Part shown: piece after piece, positions 9,156 to 18,146 of the stretch
Numbering within the stretch: position 1 is the first letter of the stretch
Layout of the letters: every line of letters begins with the position of its first letter
DNA from: Thalassotalea_H castellviae
Lineage (GTDB): Bacteria; Pseudomonadota; Gammaproteobacteria; Enterobacterales; Alteromonadaceae
Assembly: GCF_031846185.1 (NCBI RefSeq)
Contig: NZ_JAVRIF010000001.1
Span: forward strand, 496,001-560,000
DNA: 64,000 nucleotides
Direction: 5' to 3'
Made by a program: the position numbers and the translations under genes
Notes under the pieces: generated by a model
The model's input: the letters and a program-made list of their open reading frames with translations, nothing else
What the model was told of the DNA's origin: nothing
Database searches by the model: none

Positions 9156-10727
9156 TTACTTTGTCGAAATTACTTTAAAATCGTTAAATCTCACACCTAA
9201 CAAAAGTATCGAAACAAAATAACAAATTCCCCCAGAAACAATACAAAACAGTAATTGCAAAATTTGCTCTAGAAATGTAAAGGTTAACCAATGTTCAAAA
9301 GGAGGGGATAAAAAGTAAACCACGAACGCCATCACAATAGATGACAAGGCCACTTTCACGATAAGTTTTTTGGCCGCTGTTGTTAAACAATATACATTTT
9401 GAGTTTTTAATCCGCTATATAGCCAATAAGCATTTAAACTGGCCGATAACGTCGTTGCCATAGCTAAACCAACATAACCAAAAAACGGCGCCAACATAAT
9501 ATTAAAGGCCATATTAGCCACCATAGCTTTAATGCCAATTTTGACCGGCGTTTTAGTATCTTGTCGAGCATAATACCCTGGGGCTAACACTTTAATAAAC
9601 ATGAAGCTTACCAGTCCTGAAAGGTATGCAAATAACGCAAAAGAGACCTGGACAACATGAAATTGAGTAAATTCACCCCGCATAAAAAGAATCATAATAA
9701 TCGGCTGAGCTAATACCATTAGCCCAACTAAGGCAGGCCAACCAAACAAATTTATTATTTTAATGCCCCAATCGATAGTCAACGCAAATTCATCGTGACT
9801 TTTCTTGGTATGTAGCTTAGCTAAACTGGGTAAAATAACCGTTGCAATACCAATACCAAAGAGTCCTAAGGGGAATTCTAATAATCTATCCGCATAATAC
9901 AACCAACTCACTGAGCCAGTCACTAATAACGTAGCAATTTGTGTATCGAGTAATAAGTTAATTTGGGTAACAGAAACCCCAAATAAAGCTGGAGCCATCA
10001 ATTTGCGAATTTTAGTCACGCCTTTCGTTCGCCAGCCCCATGTTGGTTTAACTAAAGCACCCGCTCGATATAAAAAAGGCAACTGAAAAATAAACTGAAC
10101 AAGCCCACCGAGAAAAACTCCCCAAGCTAATGCATATTCAGGACTGGCAAACCAATCTCGTCCAAATATTGCCATTGAAATAATGCAGATATTCAACAAT
10201 ACCGGAGTAAATGACGAAACGGCAAATCGACCATAGGTGTTTAAAATGGCGCCTGACAGGGCTGTTAAACTTATAAACCATAAATAAGGAAAGGTGATTT
10301 TTAATAAGCTCGAAGCCAAATCAAACTTTTCACTACCATCTTGTTGTATTGACTCCATGTAAAACCCAGGGCCAAATACCATCACAATTAAAGGAGAAGC
10401 AATCATGCCAAATAACGTCACTAAGGTAATGATCACACCTAAGGTTCCTGAAACTTGGGCAATTAATTTTCGTGTTTCTTGCGTTTGATTATCCTGATCA
10501 TTTTGATGATATTCACTTAAGACAGGCACAAAAGATTGAGCAAACGCACCTTCAGCAAAAAGTCGTCGTAGAAAATTAGGAATTTTATTAGCAAAGAAAA
10601 AAGCATCCGCCGATGCCCCTGCTCCCATTAAATTAGCAATAACGACATCCCTTACTAAACCTAGCACTCTCGAAACTAAAGTCATCGCACTTACAATTAT
10701 GCCAGATTTTACTAATTTACGACTCAA
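9156..10727 (-). CDS. murJ: Lipid II flippase MurJ
   Basis: A polytopic inner-membrane protein with about 14 hydrophobic helices that moves lipid II to the periplasmic face for peptidoglycan synthesis. Early motifs GIIVSAMTLVSRVLGLVRD, ADAFFFANKIPNFLRRLFAEGAFAQSFVPVL are characteristic of MurJ. No ATG lies near the N-terminus. I prefer the TTG at 10727 (MSRKLVKSG..., 523 residues) because GAGGG lies 5 nt upstream and the length matches the family. A TTG at 10793, 22 codons earlier and preceded by AAGGA, is the alternative. It diverges from rpsT, which also starts with TTG. Confidence 0.95.
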   Translation of the reverse strand: MSRKLVKSGIIVSAMTLVSRVLGLVRDVVIANLMGAGASADAFFFANKIPNFLRRLFAEGAFAQSFVPVLSEYHQNDQDNQTQETRKLIAQVSGTLGVIITLVTLFGMIASPLIVMVFGPGFYMESIQQDGSEKFDLASSLLKITFPYLWFISLTALSGAILNTYGRFAVSSFTPVLLNICIISMAIFGRDWFASPEYALAWGVFLGGLVQFIFQLPFLYRAGALVKPTWGWRTKGVTKIRKLMAPALFGVSVTQINLLLDTQIATLLVTGSVSWLYYADRLLEFPLGLFGIGIATVILPSLAKLHTKKSHDEFALTIDWGIKIINLFGWPALVGLMVLAQPIIMILFMRGEFTQFHVVQVSFALFAYLSGLVSFMFIKVLAPGYYARQDTKTPVKIGIKAMVANMAFNIMLAPFFGYVGLAMATTLSASLNAYWLYSGLKTQNVYCLTTAAKKLIVKVALSSIVMAFVVYFLSPPFEHWLTFTFLEQILQLLFCIVSGGICYFVSILLLGVRFNDFKVISTK

Positions 10728-10898
10728 GGTACCCTCAAATAAAGCACGTTTTTTAATACTAGAATTATGCGTTGTTTTTACCTTGTTAAACAAGTCCTTA
10801 TTCCTTTACATCCTGGGAATTTTAATTGTTATGTAAAAAACTCAGTAAAGGCTTGCGATAAAACATAGTAACAAGTTAAAATAAAACATCGAAAAGGT

Positions 10899-10927
10899 TT
10901 GACAATACGCTGAAAAAAAGGCATATT
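10899..10927 (+). promoter_or_regulatory. Sigma-70-type promoter of rpsT
   Basis: TTGACA at 10899-10904 is separated by 17 nt from CATATT at 10922-10927. The -35 is a perfect consensus and the -10 matches at most positions. It lies about 50 nt before the rpsT start, in the divergent rpsT-murJ interval. Confidence 0.7.
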
Positions 10928-10974
10928 TCGTCGCCTTAAATTTAGGCTATATTTAATCATTTTAGGAGTTCACC

Positions 10975-11235
10975 TTGGCTAATTCAAAGCAAGCTAAGAA
11001 GCGCGCAACACAATCAGAAAAGCGCCGTCAACACAATGCAAGTCGTCGCTCAATGATGCGTACTTTATTAAAGAAAGTTAACGCTGCAATTGAAGCCGGT
11101 GACAAAGAAACTGCAGCAGCAGAATTTGTTGCAGCGACACCAATTCTTGATCGTTACGCAAGTAAAGGTCTTATTCACAAAAATAAAGCAGCACGTAGCA
11201 AAAGTCGTTTAAACGCAGCTATTAAAGCTCTTTAA
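10975..11235 (+). CDS. rpsT: 30S ribosomal protein S20
   Basis: An 86-residue, strongly basic protein starting MANSKQAKKRATQSEKRRQHNASRR-like, which is the canonical S20 N-terminus. It binds 16S rRNA early in 30S assembly. The start codon is TTG with AGGAG 6 nt upstream (10964-10968). The same unusual UUG start is known in E. coli rpsT, where it contributes to translational autoregulation, so it is likely a conserved regulatory trait rather than an error. It is a single-gene unit with its own promoter and a strong terminator. Confidence 0.98.
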   Translation: MANSKQAKKRATQSEKRRQHNASRRSMMRTLLKKVNAAIEAGDKETAAAEFVAATPILDRYASKGLIHKNKAARSKSRLNAAIKAL

Positions 11236-11255
11236 TTTTTTGAATGAAAATAGTT

Positions 11256-11284
11256 AAAAAACCGGCAATAGCCGGTTTTTTTTT
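11256..11284 (+). terminator. Rho-independent terminator of rpsT
   Basis: The stem AAAAACCGGC / GCCGGTTTTT with an AATA loop runs straight into a T-run, 20 nt after the rpsT stop. Confidence 0.93.
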
Positions 11285-11393
11285 CTGCAAAATTTACCCT
11301 ACTCTCACAAACTTTCAACAATCGGCTTATAACTGTTGCCATTAGCTATATAATTTTTTAGTCTCTAACCAATAATGACAAAAAGGTTAGATA

Positions 11394-13046
11394 ATGAAAC
11401 TTTCAAAAATTGCAGCAATTGTTGCTATAGCAACTTCATCACTTACTGGTTGTTTAGAGCAAACACCAACAAATAATCACTCCATAGCACTTGTTCCTGA
11501 ATATGAAAACAAGCTTGATATATATAAAACCGTTAAACTTTCTAGTGATATTTCACACTTAACGTCTGATCAAAAACAAATGCTGTCGTTATTAATAGAA
11601 GCATCAGATATTATTGATGACTTATATTGGCAGCAAGCCTTTGGTGATAACAAAGATAGCTTCCTCGCGAAAATCACCGATGAGCAAGTCAAACAATTTA
11701 CTCAGATAAATTACGGTCCATGGGATCGATTAAATGGCGACAAAGCCTTCATTTCCGGGGTTGATGCAAAACCTTTAGGAGCACAATTTTACCCTGCCGA
11801 TATGACAAAGGAAGAGTTTGAACAATCAAATATTGCTGATAAAACGGGATTATATTCAGTTATAAAACGAGACGATAACGGAAAGTTAACCTCTATCGCA
11901 TATTCTGAATTATATAGTGATGAGTTAAACCGAATTGCCGTTATTTTAGAGAAAGCTTCTACGTTTGCCCAAGATAAAGAATTCGCACAATATTTGAAGA
12001 TGCGAGCACAAGCATTAAGAACCGATGATTATCAAGCATCAGATTTTGCTTGGATGGACATGAAAAACAATCCAATTGATGTAGTCATTGGGCCAATTGA
12101 AACTTACGAAGACCAATTATATGGTTATAGAGCTGCTTTCGAATCTTATGTACTTGTTAAAGATATGGCATGGAGTGAAAAACTTGCCAAGTATGCCGCT
12201 TATTTGCCAGAGCTACAAAAAGGCTTACCTGTCAATAAAACCTATAAAAAAGAAACACCTGGCTCTGATGCAGATTTAAATGCCTACGACGTGGTTTATG
12301 TGTCAGGTCATGCTAATTCAGGCGGTAAAACTATCGCAATTAATTTACCGAATGATGAACAAGTACAATTAGAGAAAGGGACAAGACGCTTACAACTTAA
12401 AAACGCAATGCGTGCAAAGTATGATGCAATCATGCAACCTATTGCTCAAACTTTAATTGTGCCAGAGCAACGGAAAAACGTAACCTTTAACGCTTTCTTT
12501 GCCAACACTATGTTTCATGAAGTGGCACATGGTTTAGGTATTAAAAATACGATTAATAACAAAGGTACCGTTAGACAAGCATTGAAAGAACATGCTTCTG
12601 CCTTAGAAGAAGGCAAGGCAGATATTCTTGGTTTATACATGATCAGTCAATTGCTGGAAAAGAAAGCGATCACCGAGGGTGAATTAGCTGATTATTATAC
12701 GACTTTTTTAGCCGGAATATTCCGTTCAGTACGCTTTGGCGCAAGCTCTGCACATGGCAAAGCAAACATGGTTCGCTTTAATTACTTTGCCGAACATGGT
12801 GCATTCACACGCAATGAACAAGGTTTATATGCGGTGAATATGGAGAAAATGACTGAGGCAATTAATTCACTTTCTGCTTTGATATTAACCATTCAAGGTG
12901 ATGGCGATTATCAAGGAGTACAAAAATTAGTGAATGAAAGTGGTAATATAGGTGAGCAACTTGCACAAGATCTTGCAAAACTATCTGCCGGTAATGTACC
13001 TGTGGATATCGTATTTGAGCAAGGGAAAAAAGTTCTCGGATTGTAA
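11394..13046 (+). CDS. M49 (dipeptidyl-peptidase III)-like zinc metallopeptidase lipoprotein
   Basis: A 550-residue protein with a lipoprotein signal; the lipobox LTGC puts the lipidated Cys at residue 20. The zinc motif HEVAHGLG is at residues 375-382 and a second acidic motif LEEGKAD at about 404-410. The arrangement HExxHGxG followed some 26 residues later by EExxAD resembles the M49-like branch linked to plant NUDT3/DPP III proteins. Classical DPP III has HExxGH. Catalysis would use His375, Glu376, His379 and a Glu of the second motif. The expected role is cleavage of short peptides in the periplasm or at the outer membrane. It is a monocistronic gene between rpsT and the shared hairpin at 13053. 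The substrate is unknown. Confidence 0.75.
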   Translation: MKLSKIAAIVAIATSSLTGCLEQTPTNNHSIALVPEYENKLDIYKTVKLSSDISHLTSDQKQMLSLLIEASDIIDDLYWQQAFGDNKDSFLAKITDEQVKQFTQINYGPWDRLNGDKAFISGVDAKPLGAQFYPADMTKEEFEQSNIADKTGLYSVIKRDDNGKLTSIAYSELYSDELNRIAVILEKASTFAQDKEFAQYLKMRAQALRTDDYQASDFAWMDMKNNPIDVVIGPIETYEDQLYGYRAAFESYVLVKDMAWSEKLAKYAAYLPELQKGLPVNKTYKKETPGSDADLNAYDVVYVSGHANSGGKTIAINLPNDEQVQLEKGTRRLQLKNAMRAKYDAIMQPIAQTLIVPEQRKNVTFNAFFANTMFHEVAHGLGIKNTINNKGTVRQALKEHASALEEGKADILGLYMISQLLEKKAITEGELADYYTTFLAGIFRSVRFGASSAHGKANMVRFNYFAEHGAFTRNEQGLYAVNMEKMTEAINSLSALILTIQGDGDYQGVQKLVNESGNIGEQLAQDLAKLSAGNVPVDIVFEQGKKVLGL

Positions 13047-13052
13047 AAAATA

Positions 13053-13084
13053 AAAGTGAGGCTATTTAACTCTAGCCTCACTTT
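13053..13084. terminator. Bidirectional terminator between M49-like gene and prsT
   Basis: A 12-bp perfect stem, AAAGTGAGGCTA / TAGCCTCACTTT, has an 8-nt loop. The minus strand continues with TTTTATTTTTT, a good T-run for the prsT transcript. The plus strand has the weaker TTTATTGTT. Confidence 0.85.
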
Positions 13085-13110
13085 ATTGTTCACGATAAAA
13101 TTCTTTCGTT

Positions 13111-15900
13111 TTAAGACTCTAATCTAACCAACAATGCTTTTGCTTGTTCTATTTCAGAAAAGCTTTGTGTAGAGTCGATCGCTTCTTTCAAATATTTTAT
13201 TGCTTCATTTTCTCGTTTCAACATAACTAAGTTTACCGCAAGATGATATTTAACTTCAGCATTATCTGATTCTACGGCTAACACATTTCGAAATATATTT
13301 AAGGCTTTGTCAGGTTGATCTGATTTAGTGAGTGCCCACGCCATGGTGTCCATTATAGCGACATTATCGGGCATTTTATCATAGGCCTCTTTCGCATATT
13401 TTAACGCTTTATCATGACGGTCAAGCGCAATATTAACAATGGCAGCATTGTTTAGTAGGATTGGTAATGAACCATTGATGTTAATTTGTTTTTCATAAAG
13501 AGTGGCCGCTTGCTCAGCTTTATTTGTAGCCATATAAACATCTGCTAAGGCTATGGCAATCAAGGTACTTTTCGGCTCAGTTGCATGTAAGTTAAATAAC
13601 ATTGAAGTCGCTTCGTCAAACTTTTCTTGAGCAATTAAAGCTTGAGACAAACTTAATGTTGTTTTTTGTGATTTATCCATTGATAAAGATTCACGATAAA
13701 ATTGTTCTGCTTGCGTGAATTTCTCTAACTGTAAGTAAACATCACCTTTTAACGACAATATTAATGCAGGAAAGTTGAGTTTTTCGTTCAGGCTGTTAAT
13801 CACGGCCAGCGCTTCATCTTCCTGATTATTCTTTGCTAATAAATGGATTAATTTCAAATAGGCACTAATGAAATTTTCATTCCAAGCAATTGATTTTTGT
13901 AAACTACTAATGGCGCCTTCAGGGTTACGCATGGTTAATTGGCCGTCAGCAAAAGCAGATAATACGGCGGATTTATCCGCAGCATATTTCACCGCTAATT
14001 GGAATGAGTTACTTGCTTTATCAAAATTCTTATTCGCCAAGTAAAATCCTGCAAGCCTTTGTTGAATTTGTGCATTTTTATTATTCCTAGCGAGAAATTC
14101 TGTAGAAACTTCAATTGCTTTACCAATGTCACCTTTAGCTGAATAAATATCTAACACCTTATTAACCGCAAGCGTACTATTTCTATTTAAGCTATAGGCT
14201 TTCTCATAATATTTTTGTGCTTGATCTATTTCATTTTTTTGTGTGTAGGTATTCCCTAATTCCACCATTAACATAGGATGATCGGACAAGGTAGATAACT
14301 TCGCTAACAATCTCTCTCTTGCACTTGCGATATCTCCTTCCACCATGTCCATTCGTGCTAAATGAACAATGGCGTCAATATTGTTTTCATCTAAAGAAAC
14401 AGCTTGTTCAAAACTGCTCCTTGCAGCTGAATGTTGGCTGAGTAACCCTTGCAAAATCCCCTGTTGTAGATAAAGAAAACTACTATTTTTATCTTTTTCA
14501 ATTAATGAAACCAGGATAGTTAATGCTTTTTGATATTGTTTAGATTGCTGGAAAGCTTTGACTAATTGAAAAGTGAATTTTGGATGATGCTGAGATAATT
14601 CCTCTGCCTTAATAAGGTTTTCAAGCGCTTTTTGAGATTGCCCCATTCTTAACTGAAGATTACCTAAGTCAAAATGAGCAGACGCTGATTTAGGAAGTGC
14701 TTTAACAACATCAGTAAAATATAACTCTGCTTTTTCAACTTCTCCGGTCATATCGTATGCTTTCCCTAATAATGTCCAAATTTGAATATCATCAGGATTT
14801 AACAAGCGAGCTTTGATCAGGTAGTTTTTTGCTGAATAAGCTTCATTTAAAGCAAATTCAACCTGTGCAATTAATTTCATTGCTCTGATATCATCATTGA
14901 CGATATCAATATAATCACGAAGATCATCTTGCGCTTTTAAAAACTCTCCTTGATTAAAGTTAACCAAACCCGCCAAATAATAATAGATAGGATTTTCTTT
15001 CATTATATCATCAGGCATACCGGTTAAAACGACATCTAAATGACTGGTCGTTTTAGAAAATTCATCCGACAAGCCTAAGGCATTGGTAATAATTGCCTTT
15101 AAATAGTTAGCTCTTGGTTCGTTTGGCACATCAGCTAAAATAACATTAACATCGTCCAACGCTTGATTAAATTTTTGTTGCTCAATTAAAATGCTGGCTC
15201 TGGTTAACAAAGCAGGAAAATGTTTAACATTAATGGCTATCGCTTCACTTATGGCCTTGATGGCTTGATCAATATCACCTTTAATTTGATAAATACTTGC
15301 TTTCATTTGCATTGCATTGGTATTTAACGGCGAAAGCTTAAGTGTTTGCTCAATATATTTAAGCGCCTCTTCATATTGATTTCTTTTATATGCAACTTGA
15401 GCTAAACCGAGAAAAGCTTCATAATTTCGAGGATTTAATTCGAGCGCATCTTGATATTCAGCTTGTGCTAATACTGTATTGTTTTTGTTAAATAATGCTC
15501 TACCTTTAAGCACCAAAATATCACTTGAAAGTTTCTCGCTCCCAGGAATAGGCGTAGCTTTATTGATCACTAGATCGTATTTATTTTGTAATAAATAAGC
15601 TTCCAGCAATAACAATAACGTTTTTTTATCATCGGCATTACCTTGCTCTGCAAATTTCAATTCAATTTCGGCACCAGCACCATCACCTTGAGCAATAAGA
15701 ATTTCAGCCATTAAGATTCGAGAAGGCAAATGTTTAGGGTTATTTTTTAAGGCATTTTTAAGGTGTATAACAGCTGAGTTCAAATCTTCCATGTAAAAAC
15801 TTTTTAGCGCATTTTCAAAAGGCTCATTACTACTTGATTGTGCTGCAATAACTGAACCGCTGAGTAAAACACTAAAAGCGACTACTTTCTTGATTGTCAT
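13111..15900 (-). CDS. prsT: Large TPR-repeat protein, PrsT-like (PEP-CTERM/exosortase system)
   Basis: A secreted protein of about 929 residues, made almost entirely of tetratricopeptide repeats after a signal peptide (MTIKKVVAFSVLLSGSVIAA). Roughly 20 TPR-like units can be followed, for example ALELNPRNYEAFLGLAQVAY and TLKLSPLNTNAMQMKASIY. The length, the N-terminal FENALKSFYMEDLNSAVIHL segment and TPR density match PrsT, the TPR lipoprotein-like partner of the XrtA/PEP-CTERM exopolysaccharide locus. ATG 15900 has GGGAA 8 nt upstream. In-frame ATG 15915 and TTG 15933 are possible longer starts. It is divergent from a PEP-CTERM protein gene, which supports the link. No exosortase or polysaccharide gene is present in this window. 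It might instead be a general periplasmic TPR scaffold. Confidence 0.72.
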   Translation of the reverse strand: MTIKKVVAFSVLLSGSVIAAQSSSNEPFENALKSFYMEDLNSAVIHLKNALKNNPKHLPSRILMAEILIAQGDGAGAEIELKFAEQGNADDKKTLLLLLEAYLLQNKYDLVINKATPIPGSEKLSSDILVLKGRALFNKNNTVLAQAEYQDALELNPRNYEAFLGLAQVAYKRNQYEEALKYIEQTLKLSPLNTNAMQMKASIYQIKGDIDQAIKAISEAIAINVKHFPALLTRASILIEQQKFNQALDDVNVILADVPNEPRANYLKAIITNALGLSDEFSKTTSHLDVVLTGMPDDIMKENPIYYYLAGLVNFNQGEFLKAQDDLRDYIDIVNDDIRAMKLIAQVEFALNEAYSAKNYLIKARLLNPDDIQIWTLLGKAYDMTGEVEKAELYFTDVVKALPKSASAHFDLGNLQLRMGQSQKALENLIKAEELSQHHPKFTFQLVKAFQQSKQYQKALTILVSLIEKDKNSSFLYLQQGILQGLLSQHSAARSSFEQAVSLDENNIDAIVHLARMDMVEGDIASARERLLAKLSTLSDHPMLMVELGNTYTQKNEIDQAQKYYEKAYSLNRNSTLAVNKVLDIYSAKGDIGKAIEVSTEFLARNNKNAQIQQRLAGFYLANKNFDKASNSFQLAVKYAADKSAVLSAFADGQLTMRNPEGAISSLQKSIAWNENFISAYLKLIHLLAKNNQEDEALAVINSLNEKLNFPALILSLKGDVYLQLEKFTQAEQFYRESLSMDKSQKTTLSLSQALIAQEKFDEATSMLFNLHATEPKSTLIAIALADVYMATNKAEQAATLYEKQININGSLPILLNNAAIVNIALDRHDKALKYAKEAYDKMPDNVAIMDTMAWALTKSDQPDKALNIFRNVLAVESDNAEVKYHLAVNLVMLKRENEAIKYLKEAIDSTQSFSEIEQAKALLVRLES

Positions 15901-16174
15901 CCCTTTAATTCCCATTCTATTTTTACTATCCAAAACAATGACTCTTTAATATTTGATGAGGCCTATGATATGATAAATACATTCGTTACAGCAACTATAA
16001 TAAAAGTGTCTAAGTTTTTTACACCTTGAGAGTATCTAAAACTACTCATCACCACAAAAAACAAGCAACACATTGATTTTTAATCGTTTTTCAATATTGG
16101 CGTATAATTTGCTTAATCGTTATCAATGATGAAAATACTTAGTTAGCATTTAAAAGTTTAAGGTTTGAATTAGT

Positions 16175-17026
16175 ATGAAATGTTTAAAATGGATTGCAGT
16201 TTCAGCATTGTCACTATCTTGTATTACAGCTACTGCTGGTAATATTCCTGCTACAGTGATAAATGATAATTATATTGGTGCCGGTTACTCAGGTGATGTT
16301 AAAGGTAGCGAAAGCATTTATGATATATCAAAAATGGAAGTATCGAGAACAGGTACTCAAATGACCGTTGATATTTTCACAAACTTTGTTGGCAAAAATG
16401 ACGACTACGGTATCGTATTTGGTGATTTATTTATGTCAACAAACGTTACTGACTTTGATTCTCCTTGGAAGCCTAATAGTGCCAATGACACGTGGAATAA
16501 TACCGACTGGAATTATGCATATACTATTCAAGACTGGGAAAACGGTGATGGTGGTCGTTGGGATGACCGTGATAACACCTCAAGTGGTCAAGGTCGCTTA
16601 GTTTCTGGTTTTAATTCTGGTGATTTAAAATATTCAAATAGTGGTACAAACCGTCATAATCAAGCAGTTTCATTAAAGAATACTAATTATTACAATCCAA
16701 ATAGTTCAAATAATGCTTATGACAATATCCATTACAACGGTAACACTTATGATGCAGATTCTACTTACTGGAATTCTGCTTGGAGTAACTGGTCTGCTGG
16801 TAATGGAAAAATCTCATTTACATTTGATGTCGCCAATACGGCTTTAGCAACAGCAAATCAAATTGCATTTCGTTGGGCTATGTCTTGTGCCAATGACATT
16901 ATTGAAGGTTTAGTTTCAGTAAGAGACCCAGACAATCAAACTACAGTGCCAGAGCCACAAACATTATTATTAATGTTGTTAGGTATGGCTGGTATCGCTT
17001 ACCGTCGTAAAATCAACGCTAAGTAA
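16175..17026 (+). CDS. PEP-CTERM domain-containing secreted protein
   Basis: A 283-residue protein with an N-terminal signal peptide (cleavage near TATAG, residue 22). A PEP-CTERM tail covers the last 26 residues: VPEP at 258-261, a hydrophobic helix (TLLLMLLGMAGIAY), then the basic RRK. The middle is rich in Asn, Trp, Tyr, Gly and Ser and has no domain I recognise. Proteins with this tail are processed by an exosortase and released to the surface or biofilm matrix. It diverges from the PrsT-like gene, with a 240-300 nt interval that contains TATAAT at 16103-16108. A terminator follows. No function beyond sorting can be assigned. Confidence 0.85.
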   Translation: MKCLKWIAVSALSLSCITATAGNIPATVINDNYIGAGYSGDVKGSESIYDISKMEVSRTGTQMTVDIFTNFVGKNDDYGIVFGDLFMSTNVTDFDSPWKPNSANDTWNNTDWNYAYTIQDWENGDGGRWDDRDNTSSGQGRLVSGFNSGDLKYSNSGTNRHNQAVSLKNTNYYNPNSSNNAYDNIHYNGNTYDADSTYWNSAWSNWSAGNGKISFTFDVANTALATANQIAFRWAMSCANDIIEGLVSVRDPDNQTTVPEPQTLLLMLLGMAGIAYRRKINAK

Positions 17027-17041
17027 GCAATATATTCGACG

Positions 17042-17069
17042 AAAAAACGACCTTATAGGTCGTTTTTTT
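17042..17069. terminator. Terminator after the PEP-CTERM gene (bidirectional)
   Basis: The stem ACGACCT / AGGTCGT with a TAT loop is flanked by A6 on the left and T7 on the right, so it can end transcripts from both sides: the PEP-CTERM gene and the converging DTW gene. Confidence 0.9.
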
Positions 17070-17170
17070 ATCTCTTAAATTTATAATTAAAGTCATTTTA
17101 CCAATAGTAAACTGAAACAATGCCCCCTCGCCTGTCTCTAGAACAAGAAGACAACCCCCCAATTGAACAG

Positions 17171-17914
17171 CTAATATTGATAAGCTTGAATTAACGACTC
17201 ATATCTTTGTTGTGCTTGAGGATCGCCTTTATTTGTTTGGCAAACACTTTTTTGATACTGATAACTATAAACATCAAACCAACTGTCCAAAATTTTAGCA
17301 TTGACCGGTTCTCCAGCTACAGCTAGAACTTGCGCAGCGACTTCAGCAGTACATAATTGATTGATTTTTTCTGAACTTCTTAATTGATATTTTGGTAAGT
17401 AATCTTTATGAATGAAAGACTGCGGATCAATAGAGAGTATAGGTAACCCATTTAAATATGGACTTTTTCTAAATATTTTTTTAGCTTCTCGCCAGCTACC
17501 ATCTAACATAATAAACAATGGTTTTTTATTGCTTTTATCATCGATCTCTTGATTGAATACTTGTTGATTTTCTTTCGCGTATTCTTCAGGAAATACAATA
17601 TAGGGCTGCCAATTATCATCATGAATTAAATCGATAAGCTCTTGCTCAACGGAGGTCCGTGACCATAAAAAAGCAAAAGTTTCAGGAATTAAGTCGGCGA
17701 TTAGCTTTCCTGTATTGCTTGGTTTTAAGACCTCGGTATCATACATCAGCAATAAAAAGCCAACTTTACTATTAAGCGTTACTTTTAATTGGCAAACACA
17801 GTTTTCTTTTGCTAAGTGGCATAATTCACAGCGAATTAATCGTTGCCCTCTTGATTTGTAGACAGTAGTCGAAATACTTTTACGATATTGAAATAAACGA
17901 TTAACAGCGTGCAT
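17171..17914 (-). CDS. tapT: tRNA-uridine aminocarboxypropyltransferase (DTW-domain protein, TapT-like)
   Basis: A 247-residue cytoplasmic protein of the DTW family. The N-terminal cysteine cluster RCELCHLAKENCVC (near 29-41) is typical, as is the C-terminal signature MLDGSWREAKKIFRKSPYL. Here the family's D-x-T/S-W motif reads DGSW. YQLRSS follows. E. coli TapT (YfiP) uses SAM to make acp3U at position 47 of tRNAs. The gene stands alone, converging with the PEP-CTERM gene. TapT and the paralogous TuaA type cannot be separated with full certainty by eye. Confidence 0.85.
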   Translation of the reverse strand: MHAVNRLFQYRKSISTTVYKSRGQRLIRCELCHLAKENCVCQLKVTLNSKVGFLLLMYDTEVLKPSNTGKLIADLIPETFAFLWSRTSVEQELIDLIHDDNWQPYIVFPEEYAKENQQVFNQEIDDKSNKKPLFIMLDGSWREAKKIFRKSPYLNGLPILSIDPQSFIHKDYLPKYQLRSSEKINQLCTAEVAAQVLAVAGEPVNAKILDSWFDVYSYQYQKSVCQTNKGDPQAQQRYESLIQAYQY

Positions 17915-18040
17915 GAAGTTGTAGGAGTTAAAACTAATTTAACCATATTTTAAAAGATCCCCCTCTAAATGAACAGTAACAATGCTAATTAGGTACTTTT
18001 CATGTTTTTTCACTACAACAATAAAAGCATTAAGCTGAAA

Positions 18041-18078
18041 CTAAAAAGCCTGAGTCCGATGCAAAATCGAATTCAGGC
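18041..18078 (-). terminator. Probable terminator of the YggN-like gene
   Basis: On the minus strand GCCTGA (18078-18073) pairs with TCAGGC (18053-18048), with an inner GAT/ATC pairing, and TTTTTAG follows. It lies 69 nt beyond the stop of the upstream minus-strand gene. Confidence 0.65.
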
Positions 18079-18146
18079 CATGGTTGACGTTTAGCAATGA
18101 GTCTACTTTATGAGGTCACTTCATTTAAGCGCCTTTTCAAATGAAT

